Source of the DNA: Oasisia sp. SBJ-2009 | Lineage: Eukaryota; Annelida; Polychaeta; Sabellida; Siboglinidae | Direction: 5' to 3' | NCBI GenBank assembly: GCA_964017155.1 | Contig: OZ024855.1 | Span: forward strand, 682,001-746,000 | DNA: 64,000 nucleotides | Shown here: piece by piece, positions 23,473-37,559 of the stretch | Position numbering within the stretch: the stretch's first letter is position 1 | Layout of the letters: every line of letters starts with the position of its first letter | Notes under the pieces: generated by a model | What the model was told of the DNA's origin: nothing | Seen by the model: only the letters and a program-made list of their open reading frames with translations | Database searches by the model: none | Program-made: the position numbers and the translations under genes

Positions 23473-26400
23473 TTAACAGGGTGATAGTTGCACAAATCGA
23501 GGAAAACGACAAAGTCCGATCCGTCTACGGGGGATCAGTTTTGAGAATCGAGAGAAACGGCCAAGTTCGACGCGCCGGTCGGTCTTCTCGGGCGTGTTCC
23601 ACGCACGGAGTGTAACTACGACTCTCTCGACGAAACCAACTGACCGTGCGCGTCGTCTTGCCAACTTTTGGAAACAAATCGAGGAAAACGACAAAGTCCG
23701 ATCCGTCTACGGGGGATCAGTTGGGGAAGTCTGTTTTCATTCTTTTCAACATAATTCCGTGGCGACCTCTGGGTAAACGGCGGGAGTAATAATGAACCAC
23801 TAACTAGATGAGGTGACGAGGCATTTGGCGACCTTAACAGGGTGATAGTTGCACAAATCGAGGAAAACGACAAAGTCCGATCCGTCTACGGGGGATCAGT
23901 TTTGAGAATCGAGAGAAACGGCCAAGTTCGACGCGCCGGTCGGTCTTCTCGGGCGTATTCCACGCTCGGAGTGTAACTACGACTCTCTCGACGAAACCAA
24001 CTGACCGTGCGCGTCGTCTTGCCAACTTTTGGAAACAAATCGAGGAAAACGACAAAGTCCGATCCGTCTACGGGGGATCAGTTGGGGAAGTCTGTTTACA
24101 TTCTTTTCAACAGAATTCCGTGCCGACCGCTGGGTAAACGGCGGGAGTAATAATGAACCACTAACTAGATGAGGTGACGAGGCATTTGGCGACCTTAACA
24201 GGGTGATAGTTGCACAAATCGAGGAAAACGACAAAGTCCGATCCGTCTACGGGGGATCAGTTTTGAGAATCGAGAGAAACGGCCAAGTTCGACGCGCCGG
24301 TCGGTCTTCTCGGGCGTGTTCCACGCACGGAGTGTAACTACGACTCTCTCGACGAAACCAACTGAGCGTGCGCGTCGTCTTGCCAACTTTTGGAAATAAA
24401 TCGAGGAAAACGACAAAGTCCGATCCGTCTACGGGGGATCAGTTGGGGAAGTCTGTTTACATTCTTTTCAACAGAATTCCGTGCCGACCGCTGGGTAAAC
24501 GGCGGGAGTAATAATGAACCACTAACTAGATGAGGTGACGAGGCATTTGGAGACCTTAACAGGGTGTTAGTTGCAAAAATCGAGGAAAACGACAAAGTCC
24601 GATCCGTCTACGGGGGATCAGTTTTGAGAATCGAGAGAAACGGCCAAGTTCGACGCGCCGGTCGGTCTTCTCGGGCGTATTCCACGCTCGGAGTGTAACT
24701 ACGACTCTCTCGACGAAACCAACTGACCGTGCGCGTCGTCTTGCCAACTTTTGGAAACAAATCGAGGAAAACGACAAAGTCCGATCCGTCTACGGGGGAT
24801 CAGTTGGGGAAGTCTGTTTACATTCTTTTCAACAGAATTCCGTGCCGACCGCTGGGTAAACGGCGGGAGTAATAATGAACCACTAACTAGATGAGGTGAC
24901 GAGGCATTTGGCGACCTTAACAGGGTGATAGTTGCACAAATCGAGGAAAACGACAAAGTCCGATCCGTCTACGGGGGATCAGTTTTGAGAATCGAGAGAA
25001 ACGGCCAAGTTCGACGCGCCGGTCGGTCTTCTCGGGCGTATTCCACGCACGGAGTGTAACTACGACTCTCTCGACGAAACCAACTGACCGTGCGCGTCGT
25101 CTTGCCAACTTTTGGAAACAAATCGAGGAAAACGACAAAGTCCGATCCGTCTACGGGGGATCAGTTGGGGAAGTATGTTTACATTCTTTTCAACAGAATT
25201 CCGTGCCGACCGCTGGGTAAACGGCGGGAGTAATAATGAACCACTAACTAGATGAGGTGACGAGGCATTTGGCGACCTTAACAGGGTGATAGTTGCACAA
25301 ATCGATGAAAACGACAAAGTCCGATCCGTCTACGGGGGATCAGTTTTGAGAATCGAGAGAAACGGCCAAGTTCGACGCGCCGGTCGCTCTTCTCGGGCGT
25401 ATTCCACGCTCGGAGTGTAACTACGACTCTCTCGACGAAACCGACTGACCGTGCGCGTCGTCTTGCCAACTTTTGGAAACAAATCGAGGAAAACGACAAA
25501 GTCCGATCCGTCTACGGGGGATCAGTTGGGGAAGTCTGTTTACATTCTTTTCAACAGAATTCCGTGCCGACCGCTGGGTAAACGGCGGGAGTAATAATGA
25601 ACCACTAAATAGATGAGGTGACGAGGCATTTGGCGACCTTAACAGGGTGATAGTTGCACAAATCGAGGAAAACGACAAAGTCCGATCCGTCTACGGGGGA
25701 TCAGTTTTGAGAATCGAGAGAAACGGCCAAGTTCGACGCGCCGGTCGGTCTTCTCGGGCGTATTCCACGCACGGAGTGTAACTACGACTCTCTCGACGAA
25801 ACCAACTGACCGTGCGCGTCGTCTTGCCAACTTTTGGAAACAAATCGAGGAAAACGACAAAGTCCGATCCGTCTACGGGGGATCAGTTGGGGAAGTCTGT
25901 TTACATTCTTTTCAACAGAATTCCGTGCCGACCGCTGGGTAAACGGCGGGAGTAATAATGAACCACTAACTAGATGAGGTGACGAGGCATTTGGAGACCT
26001 TAACAGGGTGTTAGTTGCAAAAATCGAGGAAAACGACAAAGTCCGATCCGTCTACGGGGGATCAGTTTTGAGAATCGAGAGAAACGGCCAAGTTCGACGC
26101 GCCGGTCGGTCTTCTCGGGCGTATTCCACGCTCGGAGTGTAACTACGACTCTCTCGACGAAACCAACTGACCGTGCGCGTCGTCTTGCCAACTTTTGGAA
26201 ACAAATCGAGGAAAACGACAAAGTCCGATCCGTCTACGGGGGATCAGTTGGGGAAGTCTGTTTACATTCTTTTCAACAGAATTCCGTGCCGACCGCTGGG
26301 TAAACGGCGGGAGTAATAATGAACCACTAACTAGATGAGGTGACGAGGCATTTGGCGACCTTAACAGGGTGATAGTTGCACAAATCGATGAAAAAGACAA

Positions 26401-26721
26401 AGTCCGATCCGTCTACGGGGGATCAGTTTTGAGAATCGAGAGAAACGGCCAAGTTCGACGCGCCGGTCGCTCTTCTCGGGCGTATTCCACGCACGGAGTG
26501 TAACTACGACTCTCTCGACGAAACCGACTGACCGTGCGCGTCGTCTTGCCAACTTTTGGAAACAAATCGAGGAAAACGACAAAGTCCGATCCGTCTACGG
26601 GGGATCAGTTGGGGAAGTCTGTTTACATTCTTTTCAACAGAATTCCGTGCCGACCGCTGGGTAAACGGCGGGAGTAATAATGAACCACTAAATAGATGAG
26701 GTGACGAGGCATTTGGCGACC
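23473..26721 (+). repeat. 3,249-bp block inside higher-order copy 2, second tandem copy
   Basis: This block corresponds to 8311-11559 shifted by 15,162 bp and directly follows its tandem partner at 20224-23472. Confidence 0.85.
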
Positions 26722-29248
26722 TTAACAGGGTGATAGTTGCACAAATCGAGGAAAACGACAAAGTCCGATCCGTCTACGGGGGATCAGTTTTGAGAATCGA
26801 GAGAAACGGCCAAGTTCGACGCGCCGGTCGGTCTTCTCGGGCGTATTCCACGCACGGAGTGTAACTACGACTCTCTCGACGAAACCAACTGACCGTGCGC
26901 GTCGTCTTGCCAACTTTTGGAAACAAATCGAGGAAAACGACAAAGTCCGATCCGTCTACGGGGGATCAGTTGGGGAAGTCTGTTTACATTCTTTTCAACA
27001 TAATTCCGTGGCGACCGCTGGGTAAACGGCGGGAGTAATAATGAACCACTAACTAGATGAGGTGACGAGGCATTTGGCGACCTTAACAGGGTGATAGTTG
27101 CACAAATCGAGGAAAACGACAAAGTCCGATCCGTCTACGGGGGATCAGTTTTGAGAATCGAGAGAAACGGCCAAGTTCGACGCGCCGGTCGGTCTTCTCG
27201 GGCGTGTTCCACGCACGGAGTGTAACTACGACTCTCTCGACGAAACCAACTGACCGTGCGCGTCGTCTTGCCAACTTTTGGAAACAAATCGAGGAAAACG
27301 ACAAAGTCCGATCCGTCCACGGGGGATCAGTTGGGGAAGTCTGTTTACATTCTTTTCAACATAATTCCGTGGCGACCGCTGGGTAAACGGCGGGAGTAAT
27401 AATGAACCACTAACTAGATGAGGTGACGAGGCATTTGGCGACCTTAACAGGGTGATAGTTGCACAAATCGAGGAAAACGACAAAGTCCGATCCGTCTACG
27501 GGGGATCAGTTTTGAGAATCGAGAGAAACGGCCAAGTTCGACGCGCCGGTCGGTCTTCTCGGGCGTGTTCCACGCACGGAGTGTAACTACGACTCTCTCG
27601 ACGAAACCAACTGACCGTGCGCGTCGTCTTGCCAACTTTTGGAAACAAATCGAGGAAAACGACAAAGTCCGATCCGTCTACGGGGGATCAGTTGGGGAAG
27701 TCTGTTTTCATTCTTTTCAACATAATTCCGTGGCGACCTCTGGGTAAACGGCGGGAGTAATAATGAACCACTAACTAGATGAGGTGACGAGGCATTTGGC
27801 GACCTTAACAGGGTGATAGTTGCACAAATCGAGGAAAACGACAAAGTCCGATCCGTCTACGGGGGATCAGTTTTGAGAATCGAGAGAAACGGCCAAGTTC
27901 GACGCGCCGGTCGGTCTTCTCGGGCGTATTCCACGCTCGGAGTGTAACTACGACTCTCTCGACGAAACCAACTGACCGTGCGCGTCGTCTTGCCAACTTT
28001 TGGAAACAAATCGAGGAAAACGACAAAGTCCGATCCGTCTACGGGGGATCAGTTGGGGAAGTCTGTTTACATTCTTTTCAACAGAATTCCGTGCCGACCG
28101 CTGGGTAAACGGCGGGAGTAATAATGAACCACTAACTAGATGAGGTGACGAGGCATTTGGCGACCTTAACAGGGTGATAGTTGCACAAATCGAGGAAAAC
28201 GACAAAGTCCGATCCGTCTACGGGGGATCAGTTTTGAGAATCGAGAGAAACGGCCAAGTTCGACGCGCCGGTCGGTCTTCTCGGGCGTATTCCACGCACG
28301 GAGTGTAACTACGACTCTCTCGACGAAACCAACTGACCGTGCGCGTCGTCTTGCCAACTTTTGGAAACAAATCGAGGAAAACGACAAAGTCCGATCCGTC
28401 TACGGGGGATCAGTTGGGGAAGTATGTTTACATTCTTTTCAACAGAATTCCGTGCCGACCGCTGGGTAAACGGCGGGAGTAATAATGAACCACTAACTAG
28501 ATGAGGTGACGAGGCATTTGGCGACCTTAACAGGGTGATAGTTGCACAAATCGATGAAAACGACAAAGTCCGATCCGTCTACGGGGGATCAGTTTTGAGA
28601 ATCGAGAGAAACGGCCAAGTTCGACGCGCCGGTCGCTCTTCTCGGGCGTATTCCACGCACGGAGTGTAACTACGACTCTCTCGACGAAACCGACTGACCG
28701 TGCGCGTCGTCTTGCCAACTTTTGGAAACAAATCGAGGAAAACGACAAAGTCCGATCCGTCTACGGGGGATCAGTTGGGGAAGTCTGTTTACATTCTTTT
28801 CAACAGAATTCCGTGCCGACCGCTGGGTAAACGGCGGGAGTAATAATGAACCACTAAATAGATGAGGTGACGAGGCATTTGGCGACCTTAACAGGGTGAT
28901 AGTTGCACAAATCGAGGAAAACGACAAAGTCCGATCCGTCTACGGGGGATCAGTTTTGAGAATCGAGAGAAACGGCCAAGTTCGACGCGCCGGTCGGTCT
29001 TCTCGGGCGTATTCCACGCACGGAGTGTAACTACGACTCTCTCGACGAAACCAACTGACCGTGCGCGTCGTCTTGCCAACTTTTGGAAACAAATCGAGGA
29101 AAACGACAAAGTCCGATCCGTCTACGGGGGATCAGTTGGGGAAGTCTGTTTACATTCTTTTCAACAGAATTCCGTGCCGACCGCTGGGTAAACGGCGGGA
29201 GTAATAATGAACCACTAAATAGATGAGGTGACGAGGCATTTGGCGACC

Positions 29249-32200
29249 TTAACAGGGTGATAGTTGCACAAATCGAGGAAAACGACAAAGTCCGATCCGT
29301 CTACGGGGGATCAGTTTTGAGAATCGAGAGAAACGGCCAAGTTCGACGCGCCGGTCGGTCTTCTCGGGCGTGTTCCACGCACGGAGTGTAACTACGACTC
29401 TCTCGACGAAACCAACTGACCGTGCGCGTCGTCTTGCCAACTTTTGGAAACAAATCGAGGAAAACGACAAAGTCCGATCCGTCTACGGGGGATCAGTTGG
29501 GGAAGTCTGTTTTCATTCTTTTCAACATAATTCCGTGGCGACCTCTGGGTAAACGGCGGGAGTAATAATGAACCACTAACTAGATGAGGTGACGAGGCAT
29601 TTGGCGACCTTAACAGGGTGATAGTTGCACAAATCGAGGAAAACGACAAAGTCCGATCCGTCTACGGGGGATCAGTTTTGAGAATCGAGAGAAACGGCCA
29701 AGTTCGACGCGCCGGTCGGTCTTCTCGGGCGTATTCCACGCTCGGAGTGTAACTACGACTCTCTCGACGAAACCAACTGACCGTGCGCGTCGTCTTGCCA
29801 ACTTTTGGAAACAAATCGAGGAAAACGACAAAGTCCGATCCGTCTACGGGGGATCAGTTGGGGAAGTCTGTTTACATTCTTTTCAACAGAATTCCGTGCC
29901 GACCGCTGGGTAAACGGCGGGAGTAATAATGAACCACTAACTAGATGAGGTGACGAGGCATTTGGCGACCTTAACAGGGTGATAGTTGCACAAATCGAGG
30001 AAAACGACAAAGTCCGATCCGTCTACGGGGGATCAGTTTTGAGAATCGAGAGAAACGGCCAAGTTCGACGCGCCGGTCGGTCTTCTCGGGCGTATTCCAC
30101 GCACGGAGTGTAACTACGACTCTCTCGACGAAACCAACTGACCGTGCGCGTCGTCTTGCCAACTTTTGGAAACAAATCGAGGAAAACGACAAAGTCCGAT
30201 CCGTCTACGGGGGATCAGTTGGGGAAGTATGTTTACATTCTTTTCAACAGAATTCCGTGCCGACCGCTGGGTAAACGGCGGGAGTAATAATGAACCACTA
30301 ACTAGATGAGGTGACGAGGCATTTGGCGACCTTAACAGGGTGATAGTTGCACAAATCGATGAAAACGACAAAGTCCGATCCGTCTACGGGGGATCAGTTT
30401 TGAGAATCGAGAGAAACGGCCAAGTTCGACGCGCCGGTCGCTCTTCTCGGGCGTATTCCACGCACGGAGTGTAACTACGACTCTCTCGACGAAACCGACT
30501 GACCGTGCGCGTCGTCTTGCCAACTTTTGGAAACAAATCGAGGAAAACGACAAAGTCCGATCCGTCTACGGGGGATCAGTTGGGGAAGTCTGTTTACATT
30601 CTTTTCAACAGAATTCCGTGCCGACCGCTGGGTAAACGGCGGGAGTAATAATGAACCACTAAATAGATGAGGTGACGAGGCATTTGGCGACCTTAACAGG
30701 GTGATAGTTGCACAAATCGAGGAAAACGACAAAGTCCGATCCGTCTACGGGGGATCAGTTTTGAGAATCGAGAGAAACGGCCAAGTTCGACGCGCCGGTC
30801 GGTCTTCTCGGGCGTATTCCACGCACGGAGTGTAACTACGACTCTCTCGACGAAACCAACTGACCGTGCGCGTCGTCTTGCCAACTTTTGGAAACAAATC
30901 GAGGAAAACGACAAAGTCCGATCCGTCTACGGGGGATCAGTTGGGGAAGTCTGTTTACATTCTTTTCAACATAATTCCGTGGCGACCGCTGGGTAAACGG
31001 CGGGAGTAATAATGAACCACTAACTAGATGAGGTGACGAGGCATTTGGCGACCTTAACAGGGTGATAGTTGCACAAATCGAGGAAAACGACAAAGTCCGA
31101 TCCGTCTACGGGGGATCAGTTTTGAGAATCGAGAGAAACGGCCAAGTTCGACGCGCCGGTCGGTCTTCTCGGGCGTGTTCCACGCACGGAGTGTAACTAC
31201 GACTCTCTCGACGAAACCAACTGACCGTGCGCGTCGTCTTGCCAACTTTTGGAAATAAATCGAGGAAAACGACAAAGTCCGATCCGTCTACGGGGGATCA
31301 GTTGGGGAAGTCTGTTTACATTCTTTTCAACAGAATTCCGTGCCGACCGCTGGGTAAACGGCGGGAGTAATAATGAACCACTAACTAGATGAGGTGACGA
31401 GGCATTTGGAGACCTTAACAGGGTGTTAGTTGCAAAAATCGAGGAAAACGACAAAGTCCGATCCGTCTACGGGGGATCAGTTTTGAGAATCGAGAGAAAC
31501 GGCCAAGTTCGACGCGCCGGTCGGTCTTCTCGGGCGTATTCCACGCTCGGAGTGTAACTACGACTCTCTCGACGAAACCAACTGACCGTGCGCGTCGTCT
31601 TGCCAACTTTTGGAAACAAATCGAGGAAAACGACAAAGTCCGATCCGTCTACGGGGGATCAGTTGGGGAAGTCTGTTTACATTCTTTTCAACAGAATTCC
31701 GTGCCGACCGCTGGGTAAACGGCGGGAGTAATAATGAACCACTAACTAGATGAGGTGACGAGGCATTTGGCGACCTTAACAGGGTGATAGTTGCACAAAT
31801 CGAGGAAAACGACAAAGTCCGATCCGTCTACGGGGGATCAGTTTTGAGAATCGAGAGAAACGGCCAAGTTCGACGCGCCGGTCGGTCTTCTCGGGCGTAT
31901 TCCACGCACGGAGTGTAACTACGACTCTCTCGACGAAACCAACTGACCGTGCGCGTCGTCTTGCCAACTTTTGGAAACAAATCGAGGAAAACGACAAAGT
32001 CCGATCCGTCTACGGGGGATCAGTTGGGGAAGTATGTTTACATTCTTTTCAACAGAATTCCGTGCCGACCGCTGGGTAAACGGCGGGAGTAATAATGAAC
32101 CACTAACTAGATGAGGTGACGAGGCATTTGGCGACCTTAACAGGGTGATAGTTGCACAAATCGATGAAAACGACAAAGTCCGATCCGTCTACGGGGGATC

Positions 32201-34671
32201 AGTTTTGAGAATCGAGAGAAACGGCCAAGTTCGACGCGCCGGTCGCTCTTCTCGGGCGTATTCCACGCACGGAGTGTAACTACGACTCTCTCGACGAAAC
32301 CGACTGACCGTGCGCGTCGTCTTGCCAACTTTTGGAAACAAATCGAGGAAAACGACAAAGTCCGATCCGTCTACGGGGGATCAGTTGGGGAAGTCTGTTT
32401 ACATTCTTTTCAACAGAATTCCGTGCCGACCGCTGGGTAAACGGCGGGAGTAATAATGAACCACTAAATAGATGAGGTGACGAGGCATTTGGCGACCTTA
32501 ACAGGGTGATAGTTGCACAAATCGAGGAAAACGACAAAGTCCGATCCGTCTACGGGGGATCAGTTTTGAGAATCGAGAGAAACGGCCAAGTTCGACGCGC
32601 CGGTCGGTCTTCTCGGGCGTATTCCACGCACGGAGTGTAACTACGACTCTCTCGACGAAACCAACTGACCGTGCGCGTCGTCTTGCCAACTTTTGGAAAC
32701 AAATCGAGGAAAACGACAAAGTCCGATCCGTCTACGGGGGATCAGTTGGGGAAGTCTGTTTACATTCTTTTCAACATAATTCCGTGGCGACCGCTGGGTA
32801 AACGGCGGGAGTAATAATGAACCACTAACTAGATGAGGTGACGAGGCATTTGGCGACCTTAACAGGGTGATAGTTGCACAAATCGAGGAAAACGACAAAG
32901 TCCGATCCGTCTACGGGGGATCAGTTTTGAGAATCGAGAGAAACGGCCAAGTTCGACGCGCCGGTCGGTCTTCTCGGGCGTGTTCCACGCACGGAGTGTA
33001 ACTACGACTCTCTCGACGAAACCAACTGACCGTGCGCGTCGTCTTGCCAACTTTTGGAAATAAATCGAGGAAAACGACAAAGTCCGATCCGTCTACGGGG
33101 GATCAGTTGGGGAAGTCTGTTTACATTCTTTTCAACAGAATTCCGTGCCGACCGCTGGGTAAACGGCGGGAGTAATAATGAACCACTAACTAGATGAGGT
33201 GACGAGGCATTTGGCGACCTTAACAGGGTGATAGTTGCACAAATCGATGAAAAAGACAAAGTCCGATCCGTCTACGGGGGATCAGTTTTGAGAATCGAGA
33301 GAAACGGCCAAGTTCGACGCGCCGGTCGCTCTTCTCGGGCGTATTCCACGCACGGAGTGTAACTACGACTCTCTCGACGAAACCGACTGACCGTGCGCGT
33401 CGTCTTGCCAACTTTTGGAAACAAATCGAGGAAAACGACAAAGTCCGATCCGTCTACGGGGGATCAGTTGGGGAAGCGTAAATGTCTGTTTACATTCTTT
33501 TCAACAGAATTCCGTGCCGACCGCTGGGTAAACGGAGGGAGTAACAATGAACCACTAACTAGATGAGGTGTCAAGACATTTGGCGACCTTAACAGGGTGA
33601 TAGTTGCACAAATCGAGGAAAACGACAAAGTCCGATCCGTCTACGGGGGATCAGTTTTGAGAATCGAGAGAAACGGCCAAGTTCGACGCGCCGGTCGGTC
33701 TTCTCGGGCGTGTTCCACGCACGGAGTGTAACTACGACTCTCCCGACGAAACCAACTGACCGTGCGCGTCGTCTTGCCAACTTTTGGAAACAAATCGAGG
33801 AAAACGACAAAGTCCGATCCGTCTACGGGGGATCAGTTGGGGAAGTCTGTTTACATTCTTTTCAACATAATTCCGTGGCGACCGCTGGGTAAACGGCGGG
33901 AGTAATAATGAACCACTAACTAGATGAGGTGACGAGGCATTTGGCGACCTTAACAGGGTGATAGTTGCACAAATCGAGGAAAACGACAAAGTCCGATCCG
34001 TCTACGGGGGATCAGTTTTGAGAATCGAGAGAAACGGCCAAGTTCGACGCGCCGGTCGGTCTTCTCGGGCGTATTCCACGCACGGAGTGTAACTACGACT
34101 CTCTCGACGAAACCAACTGACCGTGCGCGTCGTCTTGCCAACTTTTGGAAACAAATCGAGGAAAACGACAAAGTCCGATCCGTCTACGGGGGATCAGTTG
34201 GGGAAGTCTGTTTACATTCTTTTCAACAGAATTCCGTGCCGACCGCTGGGTAAACGGCGGGAGTAATAATGAACCACTAACTAGATGAGGTGACGAGGCA
34301 TTTGGAGACCTTAACAGGGTGTTAGTTGCAAAAATCGAGGAAAACGACAAAGTCCGATCCGTCTACGGGGGATCAGTTTTGAGAATCGAGAGAAACGGCC
34401 AAGTTCGACGCGCCGGTCGGTCTTCTCGGGCGTATTCCACGCTCGGAGTGTAACTACGACTCTCTCGACGAAACCAACTGACCGTGCGCGTCGTCTTGCC
34501 AACTTTTGGAAACAAATCGAGGAAAACGACAAAGTCCGATCCGTCTACGGGGGATCAGTTGGGGAAGTCTGTTTACATTCTTTTCAACAGAATTCCGTGC
34601 CGACCGCTGGGTAAACGGCGGGAGTAATAATGAACCACTAACTAGATGAGGTGACGAGGCATTTGGCGACC
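29249..34671 (+). repeat. Segment duplicated at +8,311 bp, copy 1
   Basis: The unit series here, including the first 369-bp unit, recurs at 37560-42982. The offset 8,311 equals 23 times 361 plus 8, which reflects the 8-bp insertion. I noticed two differences between copies: A at 30229 versus G at 38540, and C versus G at 39454. The left end overlaps the end of higher-order copy 2 within a shared unit type. Confidence 0.82.
33220..33588 (+). repeat. 369-bp variant unit no. 1 (8-bp insertion)
   Basis: An extra CGTAAATG at 33477-33484 separates GGGGAAG from TCTGTTTAC in half B. The insertion creates a small inverted motif, GTAAA facing TTTAC across six bases. Linked changes follow: ACGGAGGGAGTAACAATG instead of ACGGCGGGAGTAATAATG, and GTGTCAAGACATTTGG instead of GTGACGAGGCATTTGG. 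The C in GTAACAATGA agrees with 28S (GTAACTATGA) better than the common T does. The left half is of the ATCGATGAAAAAGAC type. Confidence 0.95.
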
Positions 34672-37559
34672 TTAACAGGGTGATAGTTGCACAAATCGAT
34701 GAAAAAGACAAAGTCCGATCCGTCTACGGGGGATCAGTTTTGAGAATCGAGAGAAACGGCCAAGTTCGACGCGCCGGTCGCTCTTCTCGGGCGTATTCCA
34801 CGCACGGAGTGTAACTACGACTCTCTCGACGAAACCGACTGACCGTGCGCGTCGTCTTGCCAACTTTTGGAAACAAATCGAGGAAAACGACAAAGTCCGA
34901 TCCGTCTACGGGGGATCAGTTGGGGAAGTCTGTTTACATTCTTTTCAACAGAATTCCGTGCCGACCGCTGGGTAAACGGCGGGAGTAATAATGAACCACT
35001 AAATAGATGAGGTGACGAGGCATTTGGCGACCTTAACAGGGTGATAGTTGCACAAATCGAGGAAAACGACAAAGTCCGATCCGTCTACGGGGGATCAGTT
35101 TTGAGAATCGAGAGAAACGGCCAAGTTCGACGCGCCGGTCGGTCTTCTCGGGCGTATTCCACGCACGGAGTGTAACTACGACTCTCTCGACGAAACCAAC
35201 TGACCGTGCGCGTCGTCTTGCCAACTTTTGGAAACAAATCGAGGAAAACGACAAAGTCCGATCCGTCTACGGGGGATCAGTTGGGGAAGTCTGTTTACAT
35301 TCTTTTCAACATAATTCCGTGGCGACCGCTGGGTAAACGGCGGGAGTAATAATGAACCACTAACTAGATGAGGTGACGAGGCATTTGGCGACCTTAACAG
35401 GGTGATAGTTGCACAAATCGATGAAAACGACAAAGTCCGATCCGTCTACGGGGGATCAGTTTTGAGAATCGAGAGAAACGGCCAAGTTCGACGCGCCGGT
35501 CGCTCTTCTCGGGCGTATTCCACGCTCGGAGTGTAACTACGACTCTCTCGACGAAACCGACTGACCGTGCGCGTCGTCTTGCCAACTTTTGGAAACAAAT
35601 CGAGGAAAACGACAAAGTCCGATCCGTCTACGGGGGATCAGTTGGGGAAGTCTGTTTACATTCTTTTCAACAGAATTCCGTGCCGACCGCTGGGTAAACG
35701 GCGGGAGTAATAATGAACCACTAAATAGATGAGGTGACGAGGCATTTGGCGACCTTAACAGGGTGATAGTTGCACAAATCGAGGAAAACGACAAAGTCCG
35801 ATCCGTCTACGGGGGATCAGTTTTGAGAATCGAGAGAAACGGCCAAGTTCGACGCGCCGGTCGGTCTTCTCGGGCGTGTTCCACGCACGGAGTGTAACTA
35901 CGACTCTCTCGACGAAACCAACTGACCGTGCGCGTCGTCTTGCCAACTTTTGGAAATAAATCGAGGAAAACGACAAAGTCCGATCCGTCTACGGGGGATC
36001 AGTTGGGGAAGTCTGTTTACATTCTTTTCAACAGAATTCCGTGCCGACCGCTGGGTAAACGGCGGGAGTAATAATGAACCACTAACTAGATGAGGTGACG
36101 AGGCATTTGGAGACCTTAACAGGGTGTTAGTTGCAAAAATCGAGGAAAACGACAAAGTCCGATCCGTCTACGGGGGATCAGTTTTGAGAATCGAGAGAAA
36201 CGGCCAAGTTCGACGCGCCGGTCGGTCTTCTCGGGCGTATTCCACGCTCGGAGTGTAACTACGACTCTCTCGACGAAACCAACTGACCGTGCGCGTCGTC
36301 TTGCCAACTTTTGGAAACAAATCGAGGAAAACGACAAAGTCCGATCCGTCTACGGGGGATCAGTTGGGGAAGTCTGTTTACATTCTTTTCAACAGAATTC
36401 CGTGCCGACCGCTGGGTAAACGGCGGGAGTAATAATGAACCACTAACTAGATGAGGTGACGAGGCATTTGGCGACCTTAACAGGGTGATAGTTGCACAAA
36501 TCGAGGAAAACGACAAAGTCCGATCCGTCTACGGGGGATCAGTTTTGAGAATCGAGAGAAACGGCCAAGTTCGACGCGCCGGTCGCTCTTCTCGGGCGTA
36601 TTCCACGCACGGAGTGTAACTACGACTCTCTCGACGAAACCGACTGACCGTGCGCGTCGTCTTGCCAACTTTTGGAAACAAATCGAGGAAAACGACAAAG
36701 TCCGATCCGTCTACGGGGGATCAGTTGGGGAAGTCTGTTTACATTCTTTTCAACAGAATTCCGTGCCGACCGCTGGGTAAACGGCGGGAGTAATAATGAA
36801 CCACTAAATAGATGAGGTGACGAGGCATTTGGCGACCTTAACAGGGTGATAGTTGCACAAATCGAGGAAAACGACAAAGTCCGATCCGTCTACGGGGGAT
36901 CAGTTTTGAGAATCGAGAGAAACGGCCAAGTTCGACGCGCCGGTCGGTCTTCTCGGGCGTATTCCACGCACGGAGTGTAACTACGACTCTCTCGACGAAA
37001 CCAACTGACCGTGCGCGTCGTCTTGCCAACTTTTGGAAACAAATCGAGGAAAACGACAAAGTCCGATCCGTCTACGGGGGATCAGTTGGGGAAGTCTGTT
37101 TACATTCTTTTCAACATAATTCCGTGGCGACCGCTGGGTAAACGGCGGGAGTAATAATGAACCACTAACTAGATGAGGTGACGAGGCATTTGGCGACCTT
37201 AACAGGGTGATAGTTGCACAAATCGAGGAAAACGACAAAGTCCGATCCGTCTACGGGGGATCAGTTTTGAGAATCGAGAGAAACGGCCAAGTTCGACGCG
37301 CCGGTCGGTCTTCTCGGGCGTGTTCCACGCACGGAGTGTAACTACGACTCTCTCGACGAAACCAACTGACCGTGCGCGTCGTCTTGCCAACTTTTGGAAA
37401 CAAATCGAGGAAAACGACAAAGTCCGATCCGTCCACGGGGGATCAGTTGGGGAAGTCTGTTTACATTCTTTTCAACATAATTCCGTGGCGACCGCTGGGT
37501 AAACGGCGGGAGTAATAATGAACCACTAACTAGATGAGGTGACGAGGCATTTGGCGACC

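Larger units (their letters stand above)
15163..29370 (+). repeat. 15,162-bp higher-order repeat, copy 2
   Basis: Base 15163 aligns with base 1, and the series of about 39 unit haplotypes is reproduced through about 29,370. The nested 3,249-bp duplication is included, so it existed before the larger amplification. After this point the array changes to units typical of the second domain. No coding or RNA gene is present. Confidence 0.88.
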
